Positions 1 to 6,177 of a DNA stretch of 33,272 bases are shown here, piece by piece (the stretch's first letter is position 1; each line of letters opens with the position of its first letter). The notes under the pieces were generated by a model that was not told where the DNA came from, made no database searches, and saw nothing but the letters and a program-made list of their open reading frames with translations. The translations under genes and the position numbers were made by a program. Origin of the DNA: a virus. The DNA lies in IMG/VR virus record IMGVR_UViG_3300046000_006648, positions 1 to 33,272 of that record; one strand, given 5' to 3'.

Positions 1-1
1 A

Positions 2-439
2 GATTGGGATATAACAAAAGAACTTTCATCACAACAAGAAAAGTATGTTGAAATTTATGAACAAAAAATAGAAAGGTTAAATTCTAGATTAGAAACCGAA
101 GAATTAACAGACGAAGAAACTGAAGAAATTGAAGACGAAATATCAAATATTGAAGATATTGTTGAAGAAATAAAAGAAAACCCTGAAGGTGAATATAGTG
201 AGGACGAAATTGAAGATAGAATACAATCACTTGTCGATGATTATTCTAATGATTTCCCAAGTTATTTAAGAGATCACGGATATGATGCTAAATATCTTTT
301 AGAATTTGTTGATATTGATGGTGTTTGTGAAGACATCATAAGTAATGATGGTTATGGTAATATTTTAAACGGGTACGATGGAAATGACGATGAATATAAG
401 GTAAATGATAAGTGGTATCACGTAATGAGACATAATTAA
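2..439 (+). CDS. Acidic coiled-coil protein, 5' end outside window
   Basis: An open frame runs from the window edge to TAA at 437-439 and encodes about 145 residues; its start is not visible. The first half is very rich in Glu, Ile and Lys with heptad-like spacing (for example EELTDEETEEIEDEI), so a helical or coiled-coil segment is likely. The second half is acidic and aromatic (DYSNDFPSYLRDHGYD). I recognise no family. The next gene starts one base after the stop, so the two are probably co-transcribed. The strong acidity resembles the tails of the genes at 17434 and 18666, which carry a shared N-terminal tag; whether this protein carried one cannot be seen. Confidence 0.85.
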   Translation, partial: DWDITKELSSQQEKYVEIYEQKIERLNSRLETEELTDEETEEIEDEISNIEDIVEEIKENPEGEYSEDEIEDRIQSLVDDYSNDFPSYLRDHGYDAKYLLEFVDIDGVCEDIISNDGYGNILNGYDGNDDEYKVNDKWYHVMRHN

Positions 440-440
440 T

Positions 441-845
441 ATGAAACATATAATCAAAAAAATATTAAAAGAAGAAAGTCTTAAACAAACTTTAAAACAA
501 CAAGTTAAAGAATTTGGTTGGAAAGGTACCGCGGAATTGGTTAATGGATCCGAAAACTTATTGGAATTGATACACATAAATAACCCAATGGATTTTCTTA
601 ATCTTTATAACGATCTTGACGTTTTTGATAGTGAAAAATTTATTTTATTTGGACGTAGAGAAAATGAAGAACTGATAACTTACTATAAAACACATAAAGA
701 TGTTTACATTGATTATAATCAAATATGGTCAGTTTTAGAAGAAGGTTTTGGGCTTAGCTATGATGAAACTCAGTCACTTATAGAAACGTGGTTGGGTGAC
801 ATATACAATTTAAGGGGAATCAAAGTCTATGAAAATGCAGAATAG
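441..845 (+). CDS. Hypothetical protein with short basic N-terminal tag
   Basis: 134 aa, starting one base after the preceding stop. The N-terminus (MKHIIKKILKEESLKQ) is a short basic amphipathic stretch ending in L-K-E at residues 9-11, like the tags on several later genes. The rest is a soluble, acidic domain with no family I recognise (FILFGRRENEEL, YDETQSLIETWLGDIY). The last coding bases (789-813) are nearly repeated just after the gene (855-879), suggesting a small duplication at its 3' end. Function unknown; the tag suggests a virion-associated protein, by inference only. Confidence 0.8.
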   Translation: MKHIIKKILKEESLKQTLKQQVKEFGWKGTAELVNGSENLLELIHINNPMDFLNLYNDLDVFDSEKFILFGRRENEELITYYKTHKDVYIDYNQIWSVLEEGFGLSYDETQSLIETWLGDIYNLRGIKVYENAE

Positions 846-879
846 AAGTTCAAATGGTTGGGTGACGTATACAATTTAA
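789..879 (+). repeat. 25-bp direct repeat at a gene end
   Basis: The 25 bases at 789-813 recur at 855-879 with a single A/G difference and a 66-bp offset. The first copy encodes the WLGDIYNL part of the preceding protein; the second lies in the intergenic spacer. This looks like a short tandem duplication or a leftover of an alternative gene end. Confidence 0.75.
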
Positions 880-906
880 AAAGAAATATAATTTACACTA
901 TGTTAT

Positions 907-922
907 AATTTATTATTATTTA
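907..922 (+). promoter_or_regulatory. 16-bp upstream motif, copy 1
   Basis: AATTTATTATTATTTA lies just upstream of the gene starting at 926. The identical 16 bases occur at 1674-1689 before the gene starting at 1699. Exact recurrence immediately upstream of two starts suggests a promoter or initiation element. It resembles the TATTTATT/TATTTATA motif seen before other genes here. Confidence 0.4.
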
Positions 923-925
923 GTG

Positions 926-1675
926 ATGAAAACAGATTGGTTATTTCAAGAACCCATAGATTTAGAGCACAAACAGTACGTACTTTTGGATTATCTACAA
1001 AAATTAGATAAAAATCTAAATAATTTAAAATTATACCCCCAATTCCAAGAGATATCCTTACATCTTGCAAGTATCAATTTATTAATTGAAAAAGGACAAT
1101 ATCTTACTTTAGGGAGACAATTAAAGGATCCTGATGATGAAATACTTATTTCAGATTTAATTCCCGTTAATTGTCCATTACTTACAGAACAGGAAATATT
1201 AGAAGTATATAACGTCTGTAAATATTCAACCGAAAACTTAAAAGATTACTTTAATCACGCAAAAGCCATTTGGGACATTGTAAATGATACTGTATCTATT
1301 GAAGTAGTACAAAACCCAAAAAACATTGAACCAAAACAAGGCCTTTTCTTTTTAGACTATAAAGAAAAAACATATCTATATGAGTTTATTATAAAACCAA
1401 TTAAAAAAGATAGTCCTGAAACCAAATGTCACATTAAAAAAATATGTGAATGTCCAAAAGGAGATTTTAACGAAAAATTAAAGGAGGTAAAAAAATCATT
1501 AATCAAAGATATACAGGATGAAAAAATACACGGTAATTTAATCGTGTTTACTGTTAATCATAACAATAACTATCCACTTAGAGAAACATTACTACCAATA
1601 GTCAAAAGAAAGATTATGAATTATATGATACAGTCAAAAATTATTAGACATAAGAATTTGACAGGTAAGATTTAA
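926..1675 (+). CDS. Hypothetical protein, 249 aa
   Basis: The frame opens with GTG at 923 and ATG at 926; I prefer the ATG (MKTDWLFQEPIDLEHKQYVL). The first half is helical, with many Leu residues. The second half contains a beta-rich segment (GLFFLDYKEKTYLYEF) and several Cys residues (KKICECPKGDF). No known family is recognised. The gene stands alone between two copies of a 16-bp upstream motif; the second copy overlaps its stop codon. It has no recognisable tag, signal peptide or membrane segment. Confidence 0.8.
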   Translation: MKTDWLFQEPIDLEHKQYVLLDYLQKLDKNLNNLKLYPQFQEISLHLASINLLIEKGQYLTLGRQLKDPDDEILISDLIPVNCPLLTEQEILEVYNVCKYSTENLKDYFNHAKAIWDIVNDTVSIEVVQNPKNIEPKQGLFFLDYKEKTYLYEFIIKPIKKDSPETKCHIKKICECPKGDFNEKLKEVKKSLIKDIQDEKIHGNLIVFTVNHNNNYPLRETLLPIVKRKIMNYMIQSKIIRHKNLTGKI

Positions 1676-1689
1676 TTTATTATTATTTA
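1674..1689 (+). promoter_or_regulatory. 16-bp upstream motif, copy 2
   Basis: Exact copy of the motif at 907-922. It overlaps the TAA of the preceding gene and lies 9 nt before the ATG at 1699. Confidence 0.4.
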
Positions 1690-1698
1690 AATAAAATT

Positions 1699-1845
1699 AT
1701 GGAAACAATTGAATTGTCAGTTATTAAAAAAATGGTAAAAGAAAATCCTAATGATATGGAGTTAGGTAAAAAAATTAGACAAATGATTTTAGAAATTAAA
1801 AATCAAAAATATGGGATTCAACAAGAGGATACTCAAAAAGGATAA
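1699..1845 (+). CDS. Small helical protein, 48 aa
   Basis: ATG at 1699 (METIELSVIKKMVKENPNDM) to TAA at 1843-1845. Lysine/glutamate-rich and predicted helical, without a recognised domain. It overlaps the next gene's start by 35 bases in another frame. It is supported by its position 9 nt after the conserved 16-bp motif and by AT-rich codon use like its neighbours. Confidence 0.6.
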   Translation: METIELSVIKKMVKENPNDMELGKKIRQMILEIKNQKYGIQQEDTQKG

Positions 1846-1993
1846 TATTATTAATAATATTGATAGGTTACCGATTTACCTATCGGCAGATGCAATCATT
1901 ACAAGCGATGACTTCTCAAGGGAAGTTTATAAAATGTATTGTGATGGAAAAACAGAGGATGAAATCATAAAATATATAAACAAAAATAAATGA
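1811..1993 (+). CDS. Small protein before glutamine synthetase, 60 aa
   Basis: ATG at 1811 to TGA at 1991-1993. The C-terminal half (YKMYCDGKTEDEIIKYINKN) looks like a short two-helix SHOCT-like module, a common tail of small phage and bacterial proteins. This is only a resemblance. The stop overlaps the start of the glutamine synthetase gene (ATGA), indicating translational coupling. Its own start overlaps the preceding gene, so a later start is possible, although no other Met lies early enough to be convincing. Confidence 0.6.
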   Translation: MGFNKRILKKDNIINNIDRLPIYLSADAIITSDDFSREVYKMYCDGKTEDEIIKYINKNK

Positions 1994-3279
1994 AAATCAA
2001 ATTAGAATACGTTTGGTTGGATGGATATACGCCAGAACCAAACTTAAGAAGTAAAGTAAAAATTGTAGAATACAATGATATTAAAAATGCGTTTTTGGAT
2101 GGTAAATTTCCTGAATGGAACTTTGACGGGTCATCAACAAAACAAGCAGAAACAGGTAGTTCAGATTGTATTTTAAAACCTGTTAAACACTACATAACGG
2201 ATGGGTTACTAAATACGATTTATATCCTTTGTGAAGTTATGAACCCAGATGGTACACCACACAAATCAAATTACCGTTCACAATTAGGTGATGAACAAGA
2301 AGATTTGTGGTTTGGATTTGAACAAGAATACTTTATTCAAAAAGGGATCGGTGAAGGAGTTTTAGGTCACGACAGAAAGTATTTGGACCCACAAGGTAAG
2401 TATTACTGTGGTGTAGGACAAAACGTTGTTGGAAGGGACTTTGTTGAAAGACATACTAATATGTGTTTAAATTATGGGATTGATATTACTGGAACAAATG
2501 CTGAGGTTGCGCTTGGACAATGGGAGTATCAGGTTTTTTCAAAAGGTAAACTAAATGCTGGAGATGACCTATGGATGTCACGATACTTCCTATACAAACT
2601 TTCTGAAGAATATGGTTACGCAATTACAATCCACCCAAAACCACTACAATATGGAGAATGGAACGGTTCAGGACTTCATACAAACTTCTCAAATGATTAT
2701 ATGAGAAATGTTGGTGGAGAAGAGTATTTTAAATCATTATTTGCAAGTTTTAACGCAAGACATACTGAACATATTAAACATTATGGTTCACATAATGAAT
2801 TAAGATTGACAGGTAATTTTGAAACACAATCAATTGATAAATTTAGTTGGGGGGTTTCAGATAGAGGAGCATCAATTAGAGTACCACAACAAACAGCAAA
2901 AGATTGGAAAGGTTATGTTGAAGATAGAAGACCTGGTTCAAACGCGGACCCATATAAAATTATCTACCAAATTGAAAAGTCAATTAATAATGCTGAAACA
3001 ATTGGTGATATTAAACATATGATGAATTTTAAAATTGATATTGATAAATTGGATGGTAAGTATGAAGGGATTTTAAGTAATGATGAATTACTTAAAGAAT
3101 ATAAAAACGATGAGGACTATGAACTTGATGTTGAAACAATGGAAGGGTCTAATATACCAACAGAAGACATTAACTTCAATCCACAACTACAATCAGAATT
3201 AATATCAGAATTAAGAAATAAATTGCAAAATAGCAAAATACCTAAAGCTCTTAAAAACGCAATGTTATATGGAAAATAA
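1990..3279 (+). CDS. Glutamine synthetase, GSII (eukaryote-like) type, with C-terminal extension
   Basis: 429 aa. Glutamine synthetase joins glutamate and ammonia using ATP. GSII landmarks appear in order: WNFDGSST (43-50), the metal-binding FGFEQEYF (108-115), NAEVALGQWEYQ with the Glu pair at 172/179, NGSGLHTNFS (225-234), HIKHYGSHNELRLTG (261-275), RGASIRVP (292-299) and the DRRPGSNADPY signature (312-322). The catalytic core is thus intact and ends near residue 335. About 95 further residues, helical and acidic (KLDGKYEGILSNDELLKEY), extend past the usual GSII length of roughly 340-370. The start ATG overlaps the previous stop, and the next gene begins inside this gene's 3' end. In a phage this would be an auxiliary metabolic gene for nitrogen or nucleotide precursor supply. 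Enzyme assignment is strong; the role in infection is inferred. Confidence 0.95.
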   Translation: MKIKLEYVWLDGYTPEPNLRSKVKIVEYNDIKNAFLDGKFPEWNFDGSSTKQAETGSSDCILKPVKHYITDGLLNTIYILCEVMNPDGTPHKSNYRSQLGDEQEDLWFGFEQEYFIQKGIGEGVLGHDRKYLDPQGKYYCGVGQNVVGRDFVERHTNMCLNYGIDITGTNAEVALGQWEYQVFSKGKLNAGDDLWMSRYFLYKLSEEYGYAITIHPKPLQYGEWNGSGLHTNFSNDYMRNVGGEEYFKSLFASFNARHTEHIKHYGSHNELRLTGNFETQSIDKFSWGVSDRGASIRVPQQTAKDWKGYVEDRRPGSNADPYKIIYQIEKSINNAETIGDIKHMMNFKIDIDKLDGKYEGILSNDELLKEYKNDEDYELDVETMEGSNIPTEDINFNPQLQSELISELRNKLQNSKIPKALKNAMLYGK

Positions 3280-3655
3280 TAACAATATAAAAATGATAGA
3301 ATTTCAACAATTTGAACCACTTAAATCAAATAGATGGTTAATAAGAACGGAAGGATTAGAAATCAACCCTTTTTTATTTAGAAAATATAAAATATTTAAT
3401 GATGGAAAAGAAATCATATTTACCACAGAATTTATTGAAACGGTAAATAACACATATAACCCAAAAGATTTATTAAATATTGTTGGTATTACCATTGAGT
3501 ATTTGGATCCAACAGGGGTTGCGGTTCAGAAACTTAAATTTGATGTTAAGGGGTTGAACTTTAAAATTAAACAATCATATAGTAAAGATACTTTACAAAC
3601 TACAAAACTTAGATTTGTTGTTAATTCAGATACATTAACTTTAATGAATAAATAA
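3269..3655 (+). CDS. Hypothetical beta-rich protein, possibly virion
   Basis: 128 aa from ATG 3269, which overlaps the end of the glutamine synthetase gene; an alternative start at 3293 (MIEFQQFEPLKSNRWLI) avoids the overlap. The composition is strongly beta (KYKIFNDGKEIIFTTEFIE, LKFDVKGLNFKIKQSY), with regular alternation typical of small beta-barrel tail or baseplate proteins. I cannot name a family, so a virion role is only a guess. No tag, no signal peptide. Confidence 0.75.
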   Translation: MENNNNIKMIEFQQFEPLKSNRWLIRTEGLEINPFLFRKYKIFNDGKEIIFTTEFIETVNNTYNPKDLLNIVGITIEYLDPTGVAVQKLKFDVKGLNFKIKQSYSKDTLQTTKLRFVVNSDTLTLMNK

Positions 3656-3656
3656 T

Positions 3657-3692
3657 ATGGAAAAAGAACAAGTAAACCACCCCCAACATTAA
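3657..3692 (+). pseudogene. Remnant of a DUF3310-type gene start
   Basis: ATG at 3657 encodes only MEKEQVNHPQH before TAA. The intact DUF3310 gene after the HNH endonuclease begins MSEEKEMVNHPDHYQF. The match (EKE.VNHP.H) ends where Tyr is replaced by a stop codon (TAC to TAA). This looks like a broken 5' copy left behind when the HNH gene entered or the locus duplicated. Confidence 0.5.
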
Positions 3693-3731
3693 AAAGTTTT
3701 GTTGTATGTGGTAAAAATCGTAGTATGGGGA

Positions 3732-3739
3732 TATTTATA
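3732..3739 (+). promoter_or_regulatory. TATTTATA-type candidate phage promoter
   Basis: TATTTATA lies 14 nt upstream of the HNH gene start. The same 8-mer, or TATTTATT, precedes genes at 5569, 10592, 12904, 17434, 19241, 23670 and 23919. Confidence 0.4.
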
Positions 3740-3753
3740 TATAAACCCATACT

Positions 3754-4449
3754 ATGAAAAAACTTGAATTAAAAATTGGTGATAAATATCATTATTGGAC
3801 TATATTAGAATTATCTGACTTTGAAAGTAAAAAAGGTGAAAGATATTATAAATGTAAGTGTGATTGTGGAACAATAAAGGATGTTAGAGCTCATCACTTG
3901 AAAAATGAAAAATCAAAATCTTGTGGTTGTTTTGTTAAAGAAACAATGTCAAAAATAAAAAGAATTGATATTGAAGGTCAAAAATTTGGTAAATTAACCC
4001 CTATAAAAAGAGTTCACCATAATAATAGTAAACATTTAAATAATTGGTTATGTAAGTGTGATTGTGGTAACGAAGTAATTGCGTCTACGGGTGCGTTAAG
4101 AAGAAATAAACATTTATCTTGTGGGTGTATAAGGAAAGGTGAGGAAAGCCACAATTGGAAAGGGGGGAAAATTACAACACCATCAGGGTATGTTAAAAAA
4201 TATGCACCTGAACACCCAAAAAATATAATTGGTTATGTTTTGGAACATAGATTAATTATGGAAGAGATGGTTGGAAGATATTTAGAACCAAATGAGGAAG
4301 TTCACCATAAAAATGGTATTAGAAATGATAATTCTAAAGAAAACCTTGAATTATGGGTTAAATCCCAACCACCAGGACAAAGAGTTGACGATATGGTTGA
4401 TTTTTGTTATAATTTCTTAAAGAAATATAAACCTGAAATATTAAAATAG
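3754..4449 (+). CDS. HNH homing-type endonuclease with two zinc-ribbon repeats
   Basis: 231 aa. The N-terminal half carries two similar Cys modules: YKCKCDCGT with SCGC (Cys 34/36/38/57/59) and LCKCDCGN with SCGC (Cys 100/102/104/123/125). These are likely zinc-binding DNA-recognition repeats. The C-terminal half has an HNH nuclease motif, EVHHKNGIRNDNSKENLEL (from about 182; His 184/185, Asn 191/193/197). HNH enzymes of this build cut DNA at specific sites and spread as free-standing homing endonucleases in phages. It sits between a broken 5' fragment and the full copy of a DUF3310 gene, which fits insertion next to or into that gene. A TATTTATA motif precedes it. Confidence 0.9.
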   Translation: MKKLELKIGDKYHYWTILELSDFESKKGERYYKCKCDCGTIKDVRAHHLKNEKSKSCGCFVKETMSKIKRIDIEGQKFGKLTPIKRVHHNNSKHLNNWLCKCDCGNEVIASTGALRRNKHLSCGCIRKGEESHNWKGGKITTPSGYVKKYAPEHPKNIIGYVLEHRLIMEEMVGRYLEPNEEVHHKNGIRNDNSKENLELWVKSQPPGQRVDDMVDFCYNFLKKYKPEILK

Positions 4450-4453
4450 TAAA

Positions 4454-4684
4454 ATGTCAGAAGAAAAAGAAATGGTTAATCATCCCGACCATTACCAATT
4501 TGGTGAAAATAATGAATATGAGGCAATCAAAGTAATTGATGCTTGGGAATTGGGATTCTCACTTGGTAATACTGTTAAGTACATCTCAAGAGCTGGAAAA
4601 AAAGAAAAAGATAAAGAATTACAGGACCTTAAAAAGGCGTTATGGTATTTACAACACCATATTGAAACATTAGAGAAAAAATGA
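4454..4684 (+). CDS. DUF3310-family protein
   Basis: 76 aa. It matches the pattern of DUF3310, a small phage family of unknown biochemical function: VNHPDHYQ (8-15), then EAIKVIDAWELGFSLGNTVKYISRAGKK, then a DLKKALWYLQHHIE helix. Its length is normal for the family. Its stop overlaps the start of the DNA methyltransferase gene (ATGA), so the two are coupled. A short broken copy of its 5' end lies upstream of the HNH gene at 3657. Confidence 0.85.
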   Translation: MSEEKEMVNHPDHYQFGENNEYEAIKVIDAWELGFSLGNTVKYISRAGKKEKDKELQDLKKALWYLQHHIETLEKK

Positions 4685-5526
4685 TAGAAACAGGAAAAAT
4701 AATAAATGGTGATTGTATTGAGGTAATGAAAAGTTTACCTGAAGGGGAAATAGATCTTCTTGTTTCATCACCCCCATACAATGTGGGTATTAATTATGAC
4801 GCACATATAGATACATTAGACATGGATGTTTATTGGGAATGGACTAAAGAGTGGTTATCCGAAGCTTACAGAATTTTGAAGGACGATGGTAGAGTTGCTA
4901 TAAACATCCCTTACGAAACCAATGTACGTGAACGAGGTGGTAGAGTGTTTTTTGTATCTGAATTTTATCAAATTATGAAACAAGTTGGGTTTAAATTTTT
5001 TGGTATTGTGGATTTGGAGGAACAATCACCTCATCGTAGTAAGACAACTGCGTGGGGATCTTGGATGAGTCCGTCAAGTCCATATATTTATAACCCAAAA
5101 GAGTGTGTAATACTTGCATACAAAAAATACCACATTAAAAAGGTTAAAGGGGAACCTCAGTGGAAAGGAACACCAACTGAAATTATTCAGGAGGATGGAA
5201 CCATAAAAAAGAAAGTAGTATATGAGGAAGAAGATAAGAAAGAGTTTATGGAACTTGTTTTTGGTCAGTGGAATTACTTTGCAGATACTAAATCACTCAC
5301 CAAGGCAACGTTCTCAATGGACATCCCAACTAAAGCGATCAAGATATTGTCCTACAAAAACGATGTAATTCTTGACCCGTTTGCGGGTAGCGGAACAACA
5401 TTAGTTGCTGCTGAGATACTTGGAAGAAGATGGTTAGGTATTGAACTATCACCAAATTATACGGAGGTGGCTAAAACAAGGGTTGAATATTTTAAAAACC
5501 TACAAACAGTATCAGAGGAAATCTAA
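4681..5526 (+). CDS. Beta-class DNA methyltransferase (N6-adenine or N4-cytosine)
   Basis: 281 aa. The catalytic motif IV SSPPYNV (29-35) comes before the SAM-binding motif I DPFAGSGTT (232-240), followed by RRWLGIELSPNY; this order defines the beta class. Such enzymes methylate the exocyclic amine of adenine (N6) or cytosine (N4). SPPY is common in N4-cytosine enzymes but does not settle the base. The central 35-230 segment is the presumed target-recognition region. No restriction enzyme is adjacent, so this is an orphan methyltransferase, most likely protecting phage DNA from host restriction. It is translationally coupled to the DUF3310 gene. Confidence 0.92.
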   Translation: MIETGKIINGDCIEVMKSLPEGEIDLLVSSPPYNVGINYDAHIDTLDMDVYWEWTKEWLSEAYRILKDDGRVAINIPYETNVRERGGRVFFVSEFYQIMKQVGFKFFGIVDLEEQSPHRSKTTAWGSWMSPSSPYIYNPKECVILAYKKYHIKKVKGEPQWKGTPTEIIQEDGTIKKKVVYEEEDKKEFMELVFGQWNYFADTKSLTKATFSMDIPTKAIKILSYKNDVILDPFAGSGTTLVAAEILGRRWLGIELSPNYTEVAKTRVEYFKNLQTVSEEI

Positions 5527-5556
5527 GAGTAATCTTGGATTTTTTGTTTTTAATGG

Positions 5557-5564
5557 TATTTATA
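5557..5564 (+). promoter_or_regulatory. TATTTATA-type candidate phage promoter
   Basis: TATTTATA only 4 nt before the ATG at 5569. The close spacing would give a very short or no leader. Confidence 0.4.
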
Positions 5565-5568
5565 TATT

Positions 5569-6177
5569 ATGAAAAAAAATGTTATTAAAAATGTCAACTT
5601 AATACTTGAAGAAAGATATTTAAAACAAAAATCAATTATTATTGAAAGTTTAGAACCACCTAAAAGTGAAGACGAATATATATCAATAATTAAAAATAAT
5701 GGATTCACACAAGTAAGTTCAAAGGACCCGAACACTGTTTGGAAATATGAAAATAGTAAAACACAAGTTTTTACATATAAAACAAAAGACGGTAAATTAT
5801 ATGTAAGTCAAAGAGGGTTTTATAACCCAAAAACTGATTTACATATTCCCACAACTACTACATCTTTTAAAATACCTGTAACTACTGAATATCAAAAATA
5901 TTGGGATAGGGCCGTTAATGACTACATACAAAGTAAAAACATTTATGACCCGTCTTGGTCATTAGAAAATATTAATGACCAAATAAAAAAAATTGAAGAT
6001 AATCTTAAAATAACTAACGATAAGGATATTGTTACAGTTGGTGGGGTTTTTATCAGAAATATTAAATCAGTTGAAGAAAATATTAATAAATGGTTGATTG
6101 ATCCTGATAAACAGATGGCAAAAAATAACCTAAACCAGTTAAAGGGATTGGCAAAAGAAAAAGGATTATCCGTATGA
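5569..6177 (+). CDS. Tagged hypothetical protein, possible internal virion protein
   Basis: 202 aa. The N-terminus (MKKNVIKNVNLILEERYLKQ) is a basic amphipathic helix with I-L-E at residues 12-14. Its NLxLExRYL pattern recurs in the protein at 23919 (NLRLEKRYLSEQ). The body is mostly beta with many Thr/Lys (KTQVFTYKTKDGKLYVSQRG) followed by a helical C-terminus. No known family. By analogy with T4 internal proteins, the tag may target it to the prohead and be cut after (I/L)xE; that is inference. The stop overlaps the next start (ATGA). Confidence 0.8.
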   Translation: MKKNVIKNVNLILEERYLKQKSIIIESLEPPKSEDEYISIIKNNGFTQVSSKDPNTVWKYENSKTQVFTYKTKDGKLYVSQRGFYNPKTDLHIPTTTTSFKIPVTTEYQKYWDRAVNDYIQSKNIYDPSWSLENINDQIKKIEDNLKITNDKDIVTVGGVFIRNIKSVEENINKWLIDPDKQMAKNNLNQLKGLAKEKGLSV

